Shown: positions 8,815 to 19,429 of the stretch, in pieces
How positions within the stretch are numbered: position 1 is the stretch's first letter
Layout: every line of letters starts with the position of its first letter
NCBI GenBank assembly: GCA_950097015.1
Contig: CATNEN010000002.1
Coordinates: 8,013,501 to 8,077,500 of the forward strand
Origin: Macrostomum hystrix
Taxonomy: Eukaryota > Platyhelminthes > Macrostomidae
DNA length: 64,000 bases
Direction of reading: 5' to 3'
Position numbers and translations under genes: made by a program
Notes under the pieces: generated by a model
Databases searched by the model: none
What the model was told of the DNA's origin: nothing
Seen by the model: the letters and a program-made list of their open reading frames with translations, nothing else

Positions 8815-11340
8815 GCTCAGAATCGATAGATATCTAGGCTGAGCATTGATAGATATCTAGGCTGAGCATTGATAGATATCTAGGCTCAGCATTGATAGAC
8901 ATCTAGGCTCAACATTTTTATTAAATATCTAGGCTCAACATTTTTATAGTTATCTAGGCTCAGCATTGACAGATATCTAGGCTCAGCATTGATAGATATC
9001 TAGGCTCAAAATTGATAGATATCTAGGCTCAACATTTTTATAGTTATCTAGGCTCAGCATTGACAGATATCTAGGCTCAGCATTTTTATGGATATCTAGG
9101 CTCAGCATTGAAAGATATCTAGGCTCAGCATTGATATATATCTAGGCTCAGCATTGATAGATATCTAGGCTCAGCATTGATAGATATCTAGGCTCAGCAT
9201 TGATAGTTATCTAGGCTCAGCATTGATAGTTATCTCGGCTCAGCATTGAAAGTTATCTAGGCTCAACATTTTTGTAGATAACTAAGCTCAGCATTGATAG
9301 TTATCTAGGCACGGCATTGATAGTTATCTAGGCTCAGCATTGATAGTTATCTAGGCTCAGCATTGATAGTTATCTAGGCTCAGCATTGACAGTTATCTCG
9401 GCTCAGCTTTGATAGTTATCTAGGCATGGCATTGATAGTTATCTAGGCTCAGTATTGATAGTTATCTAGGCTCAGCATTGATAGTTATCTAGGCTCAGCA
9501 TTGATAGTTATCTAGGCTCAGAATTGATAGTTATCTAGGCTCAGCATTGATAGTTATCTAGGCTCAGTATTGATAGTTATCTAGGCTCAGCATTGATAGT
9601 TATCTAGGCTGAGCATTGATAGATATCTAGGCTGAGCATTGATAGATATCTAGGCTCAGCATTGATAGACATCTAGGCTCAACATTTTTATTAAATATCT
9701 AGGCTCAACATTTTTATAGTTATCTAGGCTCAGCATTGACAGATATCTAGGCTCAGCATTGATAGATATCTAGGCTCAAAATTGATAGATATCTAGGCTC
9801 AACATTTTTATAGTTATCTAGGCTCAGCATTGACAGATATCTAGGCTCAGCATTTTTATGGATATCTAGGCTCAGCATTGAAAGATATCTAGGCTCAGCA
9901 TTGATATATATCTAGGCTCAGCATTGATAGATATCTAGGCTCAGCATTGATAGATATCTAGGCTCAGCATTGATAGATATCTAGGCTCAGCATTGATAGT
10001 TATCTAGGCTCAGCATAGATAGAAGATAGATATCTAGGCTCAACATTTTTATGGATATCTAGGCTCAGCATTGAAAGATATCTAGGCTCAGCATTGATAG
10101 ATATCTAAAGGCTCAGCATTGATAGATATCTAGGCTCAGCATTGATAGATATCTAGGCTCAGCATTGATAGATATCTAGGCTCAGCATTGATAGATATCT
10201 AGGCTCAGCATTGATAGATATCTAGGCTCAGCATTGATAGTTATCTAGGCTCAGCATAGATAGAAGATAGATATCTAGGCTCAACATTTTTATGGATATC
10301 TAGGCTCAAAATTGATAGATATCTAGGCATAACATTTTTATAGTTATCTAGGCTCAGCATTGACAGATATCTAGGCTCAGCATTTTTATGGATATCTAGG
10401 CTCAGCATTGAAAGATATCTAGGCTCAGCATTGATATATATCTAGGCTCAGCATTGATAGATATCTAGGCTCAGCATTGATAGATATCTAGGCTCAGCAT
10501 TGATAGATATCTAGGCTCAGCATTGATAGATATCTAGGCTCAGCATTGATAGTTATCTAGGCTCAGCATAGATAGAAGATAGATATCTAGGCTCAACATT
10601 TTTATGGATATCTAGGCTCAGCATTGAAAGATATCTAGGCTCAGCATTGATAGATATCTAAAGGCTCAGCATTGATAGATATCTAGGCTCAGCATTGATA
10701 GATATCTAGGCTCAGCATTGATAGATATCTAGGCTCATCATTGATAGATATCTAGGCTCAGCATTGATAGTTATCTAGGCTCAACATTTTTTATGATTAT
10801 CTAGGCTCAGCATTGATAGATTTCTAGGCTCAGCATTGATAGTTATCTAGCCTCAGCATTGATAGTTATCTAGGCTCAACATTTTTTATAGATATCTAGG
10901 CTCAACATTTTTATAGATATCTAGGCTCAACATTTTATAGATATCTAGGCTCAGCATTGATAGTTATCTAGGCTCAGTATTGAAAGATATCTAGGCTCAA
11001 CATTTTTTATAGATATCTAGGCTCAACATTTTTATAGATATCTAGGCTCAGCATTGATAGTTATCGAGGCTCAGAATCGATAGAAATCTAGGCTTAGCAT
11101 TGATAGTTATCGAGGCTCAGAATCGATAGAAATCTAGGCTCAGAATCGATACATATCTAAGCTCAGAATCAATTGAAATCAAGGCTCAGAATACACGTAT
11201 AGATGTCTAAGCTCAGAATTGAAAGATATCTAAGCCCAGAAGCGATTGAAATCTAGGCTGAGAATCGATGGGTATCTAGGCACAGAATCGATTGAAATCT
11301 AGGCTCAGAAATTAGAATTGATAGATACATAGGCTCCGAA
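8815..11340 (+). repeat. 23-bp minisatellite in copy A
   Basis: Roughly 110 units of about 23 bp with core CTAGGCTCAGCATTGATAGA. Early units mostly have TAGATATCTA. A block at 9190-9600 is dominated by TAGTTATCTA, and units degenerate toward 11050-11340. An internal higher-order duplication is visible (8830-9180 resembles 9600-9960). Array order differs from copy B although the flanking genes are almost the same. Confidence 0.9.
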
Positions 11341-11811
11341 TTTGTAAATATACAATGATATTTATTTAAGACAATAATGACTGATTCGAAAGCACAGCAC
11401 TGTCAGATTTCAAGGCACAACAGTGACATACAAGTTTCATCAAGACTCAAGACTATCATCGTGTGGTAATCGGTCAGTGGACGCATTTTTTCACATCAAT
11501 TTAGAGTTGAGAGTTTAGAGACGTGAAAGGCCTTTGAGATAACTTAGACGCTATCATATTGAAATTTGGGCGCACTGGCCTACCCAATCCAAGTCCTTAC
11601 CGGCTATTCTAGGCTGGCGCAGGCAATGTACATTATTCCCCCTCTTGCCCCCAAATGTGCACGCACGGGCTGGAGAGCCCTCACCCCATTCCATCGGTTT
11701 TTAAGATTTCAAGCGGTCAGAGGTCCGTTTTATCGATTTTTACCCTAGGTCTTAAGATAATATCCGATTCAGCCCACTGTGATGATATATAGCTTGCAAA
11801 TTAGTGTGGTT
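11341..11811 (+). other. Single-copy region upstream of the copy A promoter
   Basis: About 470 bp between the minisatellite and the TATA box, conserved in copy B (55660-56126). It holds a 60-codon frame at 11566-11748 that starts at a TTG rather than ATG and resembles no family I know. It probably serves as upstream promoter or leader sequence. Confidence 0.5.
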
Positions 11812-11842
11812 TATAAAGGCTCCTTATCTGATTCTTCAGACA
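11812..11842 (+). promoter_or_regulatory. TATA box and putative start site of the copy A gene
   Basis: TATAAAGG at 11812-11819 lies 126 bp before the ATG. An initiator-like TTCAGA at 11835-11840 sits about 25 bp downstream of the TATA box, the usual spacing for RNA polymerase II. The TATA box is conserved in copy B (56127-56132) although the flanking bases differ. The leader contains TTTTACTTTTCAG ending at 11928, which resembles a 3' splice site, so a 5' UTR intron is possible. Confidence 0.55.
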
Positions 11843-11937
11843 TCGAAATTCAAATCCAAATTTCACAACCTATCTCTCTTTCAAGCCTTTCATTATCTCT
11901 CAACTTATCATTTCATTTTACTTTTCAGTTCTCAATC

Positions 11938-14900
11938 ATGGTTCGACGCGGCGCAAGCAGTTTGAAGAAAAGTCGCGATGCCAAGCGACGGCGACAAGCT
12001 GAATCCGAGGCCGATCGCGAGGTCCGTTTGGAAGAACGACGTCAGCGAATGGCTGAGAAGCGAGCCTCTCAAACTGAGGCAGAGCGAGCTGCCCGACTGG
12101 AGGAACAGCGGCAGCGGATCGCTGAGCGCAGAGATGTCGAGACTGAGGCAGAGCGAGCTGCCCGACTGGAGGAACAGCGGCAGCGGGATGCTCAGCGCAG
12201 AGATGCTGAGACTGAGGCAGAGCGAGCTGCCCGACTGGAGGAACAGCGGCAGCGGGATGCTCAGCGCAGAGATGCTGAGACTGAGGCAGAGCGAGCTGCC
12301 CGACTGGAGGAACAGCGGCAGCGGGATGCTCAGCGCAGAGATGCTGAGACTGAGGCAGAGCGAGCTGCCCGACTGGAGGAACAGCGGCAGCGGGATGCTC
12401 AGCGCAGAGATGCTGAGACTGAGGCAGAGCGAGCTGCCCGACTGGAGGAACAGCAGCAGCGGGATGCTCAGCGCAGAGATGCTGAGACTGAGGCAGAGCG
12501 AGCTGCCCGACTGGAGGAACAGCAGCAGCGGGATGCTCAGCGCAGAGATGCTGAGACTGAGGCAGAGCGGGCTGCCCGACTGGAAGCCGAGCAGATTCGT
12601 CGCCGTGGAGCTTTGGTTTCCAAGTGAGTTTTATGAGGCTCTATAAAATAACGTTACATAACATAATTATGGTTTTATTTAGTTTTTTTCTAAATCGCCT
12701 CATAAGTGTTGATTTTTTTGCTGTAGATTTGAGTAACTTAACCTGCAGTCCAACAATTGGTTTAAAAATTCTGTAAATGCAGCTGTGCTTTATTTTCACT
12801 GCATTGCCAACTTAGGTCGGACACCCAGCAGCAAGGTATGGAAGCTATTGTACCATTTGAGCAGTTGCAGGTAATCCCTATTATTGGTGATGGCAATTGC
12901 TTCTTTTATGCTGTGTGTGATCAGCTGCGTGGAACCCCGCTAGAAACTGACGCAGCCTCCTTGCGGCAGGATTTGTCTTGCCGTGTTGCAGAACTCATGC
13001 CACAGTTGGTTGCAGATGGCCTCATCGCACCTGAGAGTGCTGATGACATTGTGAGTTCCTCTTTTCAAACAGGCACTTATGTTTCAGACGAAGTTGCCTC
13101 TTTGTTGAGCCGCTGCTTTAATGTGGACCTGGTCATTTACCAGGCCAATGGTAATGTGATGCAGTATTTCAGGGCTAATCTCTATCCTCCTAATGCGATT
13201 GTGCGCGTGCTCTTGCGCCATGAGCATTACGAGTCACTGAGACTTCGAGAGCCTTTGCAAGCCCTTTCAGATGCAGAGTTTCCAAGCTTGGCAGCAAGCA
13301 AAACTCCTGCCAAGAGGGCCAAGAAAGCCAAGGGCCCGAGAGCGATGCCAGCTGACAGCCCCAGCTCATGTGCTGACACTGGAGCACAGGCTGAGCAGAT
13401 GTGAGTAACTTGCTTTTGTTATTTTGCATTTATTCGTTTAAATCAGTTTAATCTGCTGACACAAATAAATCACTAGCATGGAAAGCAATGTCAATCAAAT
13501 CAATGTACCCTCTTAATAAACTCTGCTCAACCCCTACTCAAACCCTGCTCACAGGCATGCCGAGCCGGTGATGCCAGAAGCCCCGGCTCACCAATGCGGC
13601 CCAATGAACCGCGCCTGCAATGACTGCGGCGCCCTGCTGTGGGCCAAGGAGACGAGCAATTTCTGCTGCGCCAAGGGCAAGGTGAAGCTGCCCACCCGTT
13701 CCATGCCGCAGGTCCTGGCAGATCTGTACACGGGGCAGCACCGCCTCAGTGCAGAGTTCCTGGCTAACATCAGGAGCTACAACTCTGTGCTGCACCTGAC
13801 ATCTCTGGGTGCGAGGCTCAGACTGGTGCCTGGCTGGAGTCCCAGCTTCATCATCAGCGGCCAGCTGCATCACAACTTGGGGCCGCTGCTTGCCGACACC
13901 TCAGCCGTGCCGCATGGCTGGCAGGTGTACTTCACGGACCGCGAGCTGGAGAGCCGCCTGAGCCTCAGCCAGAAGGTGAAGCCGGAGCTGCTGGAGCTGC
14001 TGCAAACTGTGCTGCACGAGTGCAACGGCTATGTGCAGAGCCTGCGAGCTGCTGCTCAGCGGATCAGTGGCGACCCTGAGCTGGGAGATGCGCGAATTGT
14101 GATTCACCCGGACCGACGACCAGCTGGGGAGCACATTCGGTGAGTGAGCTGTGTTATGGAGCTGCTGGTTGGGATCCTATTTCGCCTGCACTTATACTGT
14201 TCAGTCTGTGCAGTTGATTCTGTGAAGTACCTGCTGTACCAATTCCATTCCTGTTCATTCCCAGGCGTTACAATCTCCCTACTGCCAATGAGGTTGGCAT
14301 CCTGGTTGTCGGTGGTTCCGAGGACGCACCGACAAGCCGTGACGTTGTGATTCGACTGCGCGGAGGCGAAGTCCAGCGCATATCCGAGACCCACCGGTCC
14401 TACGACCCTCTGGAGTACGTGCTGCTGTTCCCGAATGGCGAGGACGGCTGGCACCCAGAGCTGCAGATGGCGAATGGGCGGAAGCTGACGCCCATGAAGT
14501 ACTACGCCAGCGAAATCATGGTGCGAGCTGGCCAGTTCAACGTGCTGCACCACGGCAGGCGCCTCTTCCAGCAGTACCTGGTTGACATGGCTGCCAAGAT
14601 CGAGTCCGAGAGGCTGCTGTACCTGCGCACTCATCAGAACGACCTGCGCAGCGAGACCTACAGCGGCCTGCGAGACGCTCTGTTCGCTGCTGATGGCAGG
14701 AGCACCGAGAGAGACCCCAATGAGATTGGTAAGCCTGCCCATGTGTACCTGTCTTCCAGCTTTGTAGGTGGACCCAGGTACCTGATGGAGCGGCTGCAAG
14801 ATGCAATGGCCTACGTGCACAAGTTCGGCAAGCCGGACCTGTTTGTCACAGCCACATGCAACCCGAAGTGGCCGGAAATCAGCGTGCAGCTGCTGCCCGG

Positions 14901-17900
14901 TCAGCGGGCAGAGGACCGCCCGGACATTGTGACTCGAGTCTTTGAACTGAAGAAAAAGGCTCTGCTTGAAGTGCTCAGGAAGCGTTTTGGCAAGGAGGCT
15001 GCGCATGTGTGCTCCTTGGAGTACCAGAAGCGCGGTGAGTAAAATCAGATTTTCATGCAGACATTGGCAATATTAACAGCCTGGAATAACGAGTCCGCAT
15101 GCTTTTATCAACTCGCCTCAGGCCTTCCCCATGTGCACTTCCTGCTCTGGCTGGCGAACGGGAGTCGAGTCACCCCGGATCGCTACGATGCCATCGTGTC
15201 TGCGGAGATCCCAGACCCACAGCGGCAGCCAGTGCTGCACGAGCTGGTCAAGACCCACATGATCCACGGGCCGTGTGGCGAGCTGAACCCGGCCTGCCCT
15301 TGCATGGAGAACGGCAAGTGCAGCAAGAGCTTCCCGAAGGACTTCCAGCCGGTGACGCTGACGAGCGACAGCGGCTATCCGTTCTACAGGAGGCGCTCCC
15401 CTGAGATGGGAGGCTTCACGGTGGACAAACTGTTCAAGGGTCGCAGCATCCAAATGGACAACAGGTGAGTCAGTAGCTGCGTGGCCATAGCATTTCTGTG
15501 CTCTGCAAGCCGCTGCTTCCCTCCAATCACCAGGTGGGTGGTGCCATACAACCCTGACCTGCTGCTACAGTTCGCGTGCCATTTGAACGTAGAGGTTTGT
15601 GCCACTGTCAAGTCTGTCAAGTACGTGATCAAGTACTTGATGAAGAATGGCGACATGGCGGTTTTCAAAGTCGCCGCCGCCGCAGGAGCTGCTGAAGCTC
15701 AGCCGAGTGCTCAATCTGAGCAGCCGGAGAAGCCCCGTGATGAAATCTCCGAGTACCTGTCTGCACGCTACATTGGTCCGATGGAAGCTGTTAACACCAT
15801 CTTGGCCTTTGAGGTAATTGCTCTGCTCTGCTTTCATTGCCTGTGCTTTTAGTACTGCATTACGTTTTTTTCAGCAGCTCTGATGCTCAAAAAATATCCT
15901 CACCTTTGCCCAGGTGCACAACAGGTTCCCAGCGGTCATCCGACTCTGTGTGCACAAGTCGGAAGAGCAGCTCGTGTACTTCAACGAGCAGACCGCGGGC
16001 GCCAGAGCAAAGGCGCCACGAGACTCGACACTGACGGCCTTCTTCAAGCTGTGCCGCACTGACGAGTTCGCCCGCCTGCTACTCTACACAGAGGTGCCCA
16101 CCTTCTTCGTGTGGCACCCGAGTGCGAGAGAGTGGCGTCGAGCCAAGCAGGGCGTCGATGTCGAAGGACATCCCGGCGTGAAGCGCAACACCAACATTGC
16201 GCGGATGTACACGGTCAGTCCTAGAGCTGGTGACCTGTTCTACCTGCGGCTGTTGCTGCTGCACGTGCGAGGACCGACCAGCTTCGAGTCGCTGCAGACC
16301 GTGGCCGGCGTGCATTGTGCCAGCGCCAAGGCCGCCTGCATGGCTCTCGGCCTGCTGCAGCGTGATGATCACTGGCATCGCTGCATGACTGAGGCTGTCC
16401 AGAGCCGAATGCCGCGAGCTCTGAGGCACCTGCTGGCTGTCGTTCTCATCTGGGGCGAGCCAGACGACGGCGCTGATCTGTGGAGCAGGTTTGCAGAGGA
16501 TCTCTGCGAAGACCTGCGCTTCCACCAACCGGACTTAAGCGCCGAGGAAGTCAGCGACCTGGCTCTGCGGGAGCTGCAGAGCATGCTGACGTCAATGGGC
16601 GGCCGCAGTCTGCAAGAGTACGGACTGCCTGCTGCCTCTGCAATGCCGCAAGTCGGGCCGCTGCAGTTTGACACGGTCGAACAGGCGGAGATCACCGAGA
16701 TGCGGCTGCCAATGCTCACGGCCGAGCAGATGGCCATCTACGAGGCTGTGACTGTGGATCTTGTCGCTGGCTCGGGCGGCCTGCATTTCATTGACGCTCC
16801 GGCAGGCACTGGCAAGACCTTCCTGCTGGAGGTTTTGCTGGCGTTTGTGCGGAGTCGAGGGGAAGTCGCCCTGGCTGTTGCGTCGTCGGGAATCGCAGCC
16901 ACCCTGCTGCCAGGCGGGCAGACGGCGCATTCAACGTGCGTTTTTTAATGGAAATCAAATTCACACTTAATGTTCTCCTGCTCATTCAGTCTCAATCTAC
17001 ATTTTTCGCCAGATTCAAGATCCCAGTGCGGCTGGTTCGCTCTGACAAGGACGTGTGTTCTGTCCGAGCGCAGTCTAAGCTGGCCGCAGTCTTTCGCACT
17101 GTACGGCTGATCGTCTGGGACGAGATCTCCATGACAAACCGGAAGGACCTGGAGGCTGTCGACCGCAGTCTGCGAGACCTGCGGAAGCAGGACTGCCCGT
17201 TCGGCGGAATCGTCGTGGTCTGCGCTGGAGACTTTCGCCAGCTGCTGCCGGTGGTGAAAAATGGCACGCGCGCTAACAACATCCTGGCGTGTGTTAGCAA
17301 GTCCCCGCTGTGGTCTTTGTTCCGGAGGCACCGCCTATCCAAGAACATCCGGCTGCAGAGCTGTGCTGATGCTGAGCTGTACCATCGCTATATGCAGCTG
17401 CTCATGCAGGTAAGCTTTGTTCTTGCTGTTTTTAGATAACCTCACAGGCTGCAGTTCTCGTGCATTTACCTGCCAACCCCACACAGATCGGCTCTGGGGT
17501 AGCCGATCAGTCAGACGACACGGTCTGCCTTCCTGCCAAGATCATCATTCCGACGGAGGCACCGCTGTCCGAGCTGATCCAGTTCGTGTACCCTTCGTTC
17601 GAGGCGTCAGCGGAGCGCGACGGCTACTTTGCCAGCCGAGCCATTCTGGCGCCCTACAACGATGCGGTTGACGCGATCAACAACGAGTGCCTGGCCATGT
17701 TCCCAGGCCAACTGCGCGAGTATCGCTCAGTGGACAGCGTGGCTGACGAGGAAGCGGCCACGCACTTTCCTCCGGAGCTGCTGAATCAGCTGGATGCTCC
17801 GAACTTCCCTGCTCACCTGCTGAAGCTCAAGGTGGGCATGCCGCTGGTTCTGCTGCGGAATCTGAATCCGCCACGGCTGTGCAACGGCACCCGGCTGATC

Positions 17901-18245
17901 ATCCTGGAGCTGGGCGAGAATGTGCTGCGCTGCAAAGTCGCTGCCGGCCAGTTCACTGGAGATGAGATCCTGCTGCCGCGGATTCCACTGGAGCCCAACA
18001 ATGCTGACCTGCCAGTCTGCTTCAAGCGGCTGCAGTTCCCAGTCAAGCCGAGCTTCTGCCTGACGATCCACAAGTCGCAGGGCCAGTCGCTCGACACCGT
18101 GGGCATCGACCTAGCTGTCGGCTGCTTCGCCCACGGCCAGCTGTACACGGCGCTGTCCCGGGCCAAGAATGTCGACAGCGTGCGCGTCCGGATCTCCGGT
18201 GAGCGGACGAGAAATGTCGTGTACCCTGAGGTGCTGAGTGACTGA
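11938..18245 (+). CDS. Helitron OTU-Rep-PIF1 helicase transposase, copy A (9 exons)
   Basis: Exons: 11938-12623, 12816-13400, 13555-14139, 14265-15034, 15122-15464, 15534-15813, 15914-16935, 17013-17409, 17487-18245. All introns (69-192 bp) are GT-AG and the joined frame is 5427 nt, encoding 1808 aa. The ATG has A at -3 and G at +4. Residues about 45-225 are eight 23-aa charged repeats, probably coiled coil. An OTU-like cysteine protease domain follows, with GDGNC (C257) and HEHY (H366). Next come a Cys motif (C445/C448, C461/C462) and the Rep nuclease: FVTAT at 812-816, HVH at 879-881, and catalytic tyrosines in YVIKY (1020 and 1024). The PIF1-type helicase has GTGKT at 1381-1385, DE at 1460-1461 and HKSQGQ at 1751-1756. 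In the known family, Rep nicks and joins strands and the helicase unwinds during rolling-circle transposition. Splice joins restore family-typical sequences such as QKRGLPHVHF and NRWVVPYNP. I see no RPA or AP-endonuclease domain. All catalytic residues are present, so it may be active. Confidence 0.92.
12073..12591 (+). repeat. 69-bp in-frame tandem repeat in exon 1, copy A (8 units)
   Basis: Unit starts fall every 69 bp from 12073 to 12556. Each unit encodes a 23-aa block like ETEAERAARLEEQRQRDAQ. Units 2-5 are nearly the same at the DNA level, units 6-7 carry an R-to-Q change, and the last is truncated into LEAEQIRRR. Copy B has only four units. Confidence 0.9.
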
Positions 18246-18334
18246 ACCTCGGTATCACAAGTTGAGCCACCTGATATGTAAATGGTGTTTAACACCATGG
18301 GCCCATGGAAGGCATATCAGTTCAAATCCTGTTA
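18246..18334 (+). other. Start of the 3' UTR with two inverted repeats
   Basis: Right after the stop codon lie an 8-bp inverted repeat ATGGTGTT-T-AACACCAT (18282-18298) and an overlapping 14-bp perfect palindrome CCATGGGCCCATGG (18295-18308). Both are retained in copy B. They could form RNA hairpins; the function is unknown. Confidence 0.5.
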
Positions 18335-18485
18335 CAGTGGCACTAAAAACCTTAAAAACAAGTGCACCACCATAGTTAAAGCCATTTAGTCAGATTATTA
18401 CCAGCCAAAATCTGAAGCATATAAAAACTAGCACCTAAAATATAACAATTTTCGTTAAAGACAATTCAGTGCAGATATATTATGG

Positions 18486-19160
18486 CTAAAAATAATTGAG
18501 CGTTTTATGTGCGAAAATTGCAAGCAAAAGCTTGAAAAAAATTAGACATATATAGATTAGCTAGAAATAATTGAGCACTTCATGTGCGAAAATTGCAAGC
18601 AAAAGCTTGAAAAAAATTAGACAAATATAGATTAGCTAGAAATAATTGAGCACTTTATGTGCGAAAATTGCAAGCAAAAGCTTGAAAAAAATTAGACAAA
18701 TATAGATTAGCTAGAAATAATTGAGCACTTTATGTGCGAAAATTGCAAGCAAAAGCTTGAAAAAAATTAGACAAATATAGATTAGCTAGAAATAATTGAG
18801 CACTTTATGTGCGAAAATTGCAAGCAAAAGCTTGAAAAAAATTAGACAAATATAGATTAGCTAGAAATAATTGAGCACTTCATGTGCGAAAATTGCAAGC
18901 AAAAGCTTGAAAAAAATTAGACAAATATAGATTAGCTAGAAATAATTGAGCACTTCATGTGCGAAAATTGCAAGCAAAAGCTTGAAAAAAATTAGACAAA
19001 TATAGATTAGCTAGAAATAATTGAGCACTTCATGTGCGAAAATTGCAAGCAAAAGCTTGAAAAAAATTAGACAAATATAGATTAGCTAGAAATAATTGAG
19101 CACTTCATGTGCGAAAATTGCAAGCAAAAGCTTGAAAATAAAATGTAGACAAATATAGAT
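18486..19160 (+). repeat. 75-bp tandem repeat inside the MITE-like insert
   Basis: About nine units with period 75 (for example TTGAGCACTT at 18571, 18646 and 18721). Units alternate only at a C/T position (CACTTCATGTG or CACTTTATGTG). The last unit is degenerate and contains AATAAA. Confidence 0.9.
19137..19142 (+). terminator. Candidate poly(A) signal for the copy A gene
   Basis: AATAAA is the first such hexamer I see downstream of the stop codon, about 890 bp after it and inside the last 75-bp unit. It is conserved in copy B at 63176-63181. The distance is long and no downstream element was identified. Confidence 0.3.
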
Positions 19161-19188
19161 TAGCATTGTAAGGTTTCGTGCCACTGTA

Positions 19189-19429
19189 GTGAGAGCAGGT
19201 TGGCTGCATAGTGTGGGCCCTGAGAAGCAGTTGAAAAGTACATGTTCGCTACTTTCATGATCCATACTTTCTTCTGCTTAAACTGGAGAGACTATGCAGC
19301 CATGGTCTGAAGTAGCCTTAGCAGACCTGTAGGCTCCTTGTGATGCTTAATTCGAGAGTAAACAGCTGTTCCCAGCTGCTGAGTGTGCTGAGTGCATTGC
19401 TTAGCCCCCATGCATGTCTCCCACGATGC
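19189..19429 (+). other. Unique spacer between MITE and 247-bp array, copy A
   Basis: About 240 bp of non-repeated sequence also present in copy B. On the minus strand it continues a 93-codon open frame (19292-19573) that runs into the first 247-bp unit. The frame has no recognisable domain. A host fragment captured by the Helitron is one possible explanation. Confidence 0.4.

Larger units (their letters stand above)
18335..19186. mobile_element. TA-flanked MITE-like insert, 852 bp
   Basis: Terminal inverted repeats are CAGTGGCACTAAAAACCTTA at the left and, reading inward from the right, CAGTGGCACGAAACCTTA. TA dinucleotides at 18333-18334 and 19187-19188 fit a Tc1/mariner-type target duplication. 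There is no ORF; the interior is a 75-bp tandem array. It lies in the 3' UTR of the Helitron gene and is shared with copy B, so it inserted before the copies separated. Confidence 0.65.

Noticed and set aside
11566-11748. 60-codon frame upstream of the transposase in both autonomous copies
   Set aside because: It starts at TTG, has no recognisable features, and conservation is explained by the recent origin of both copies.
11779-11937. Upstream in-frame ATG extending copy A exon 1
   Set aside because: It overlaps the TATA box, and a one-base deletion in copy B breaks the frame. The ATG at 11938 has good context and is conserved.
14104-15006. 300-codon minus-strand frame opposite the Rep exons (and its copy at 58143-59045)
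   Set aside because: It is a shadow of the GC-rich coding exons. It has no domain, and the plus strand carries unmistakable Rep motifs.
18270-18340. Possible tRNA from the GTTCAAATCC motif
   Set aside because: The T-arm does not pair and no A box or acceptor stem is visible.
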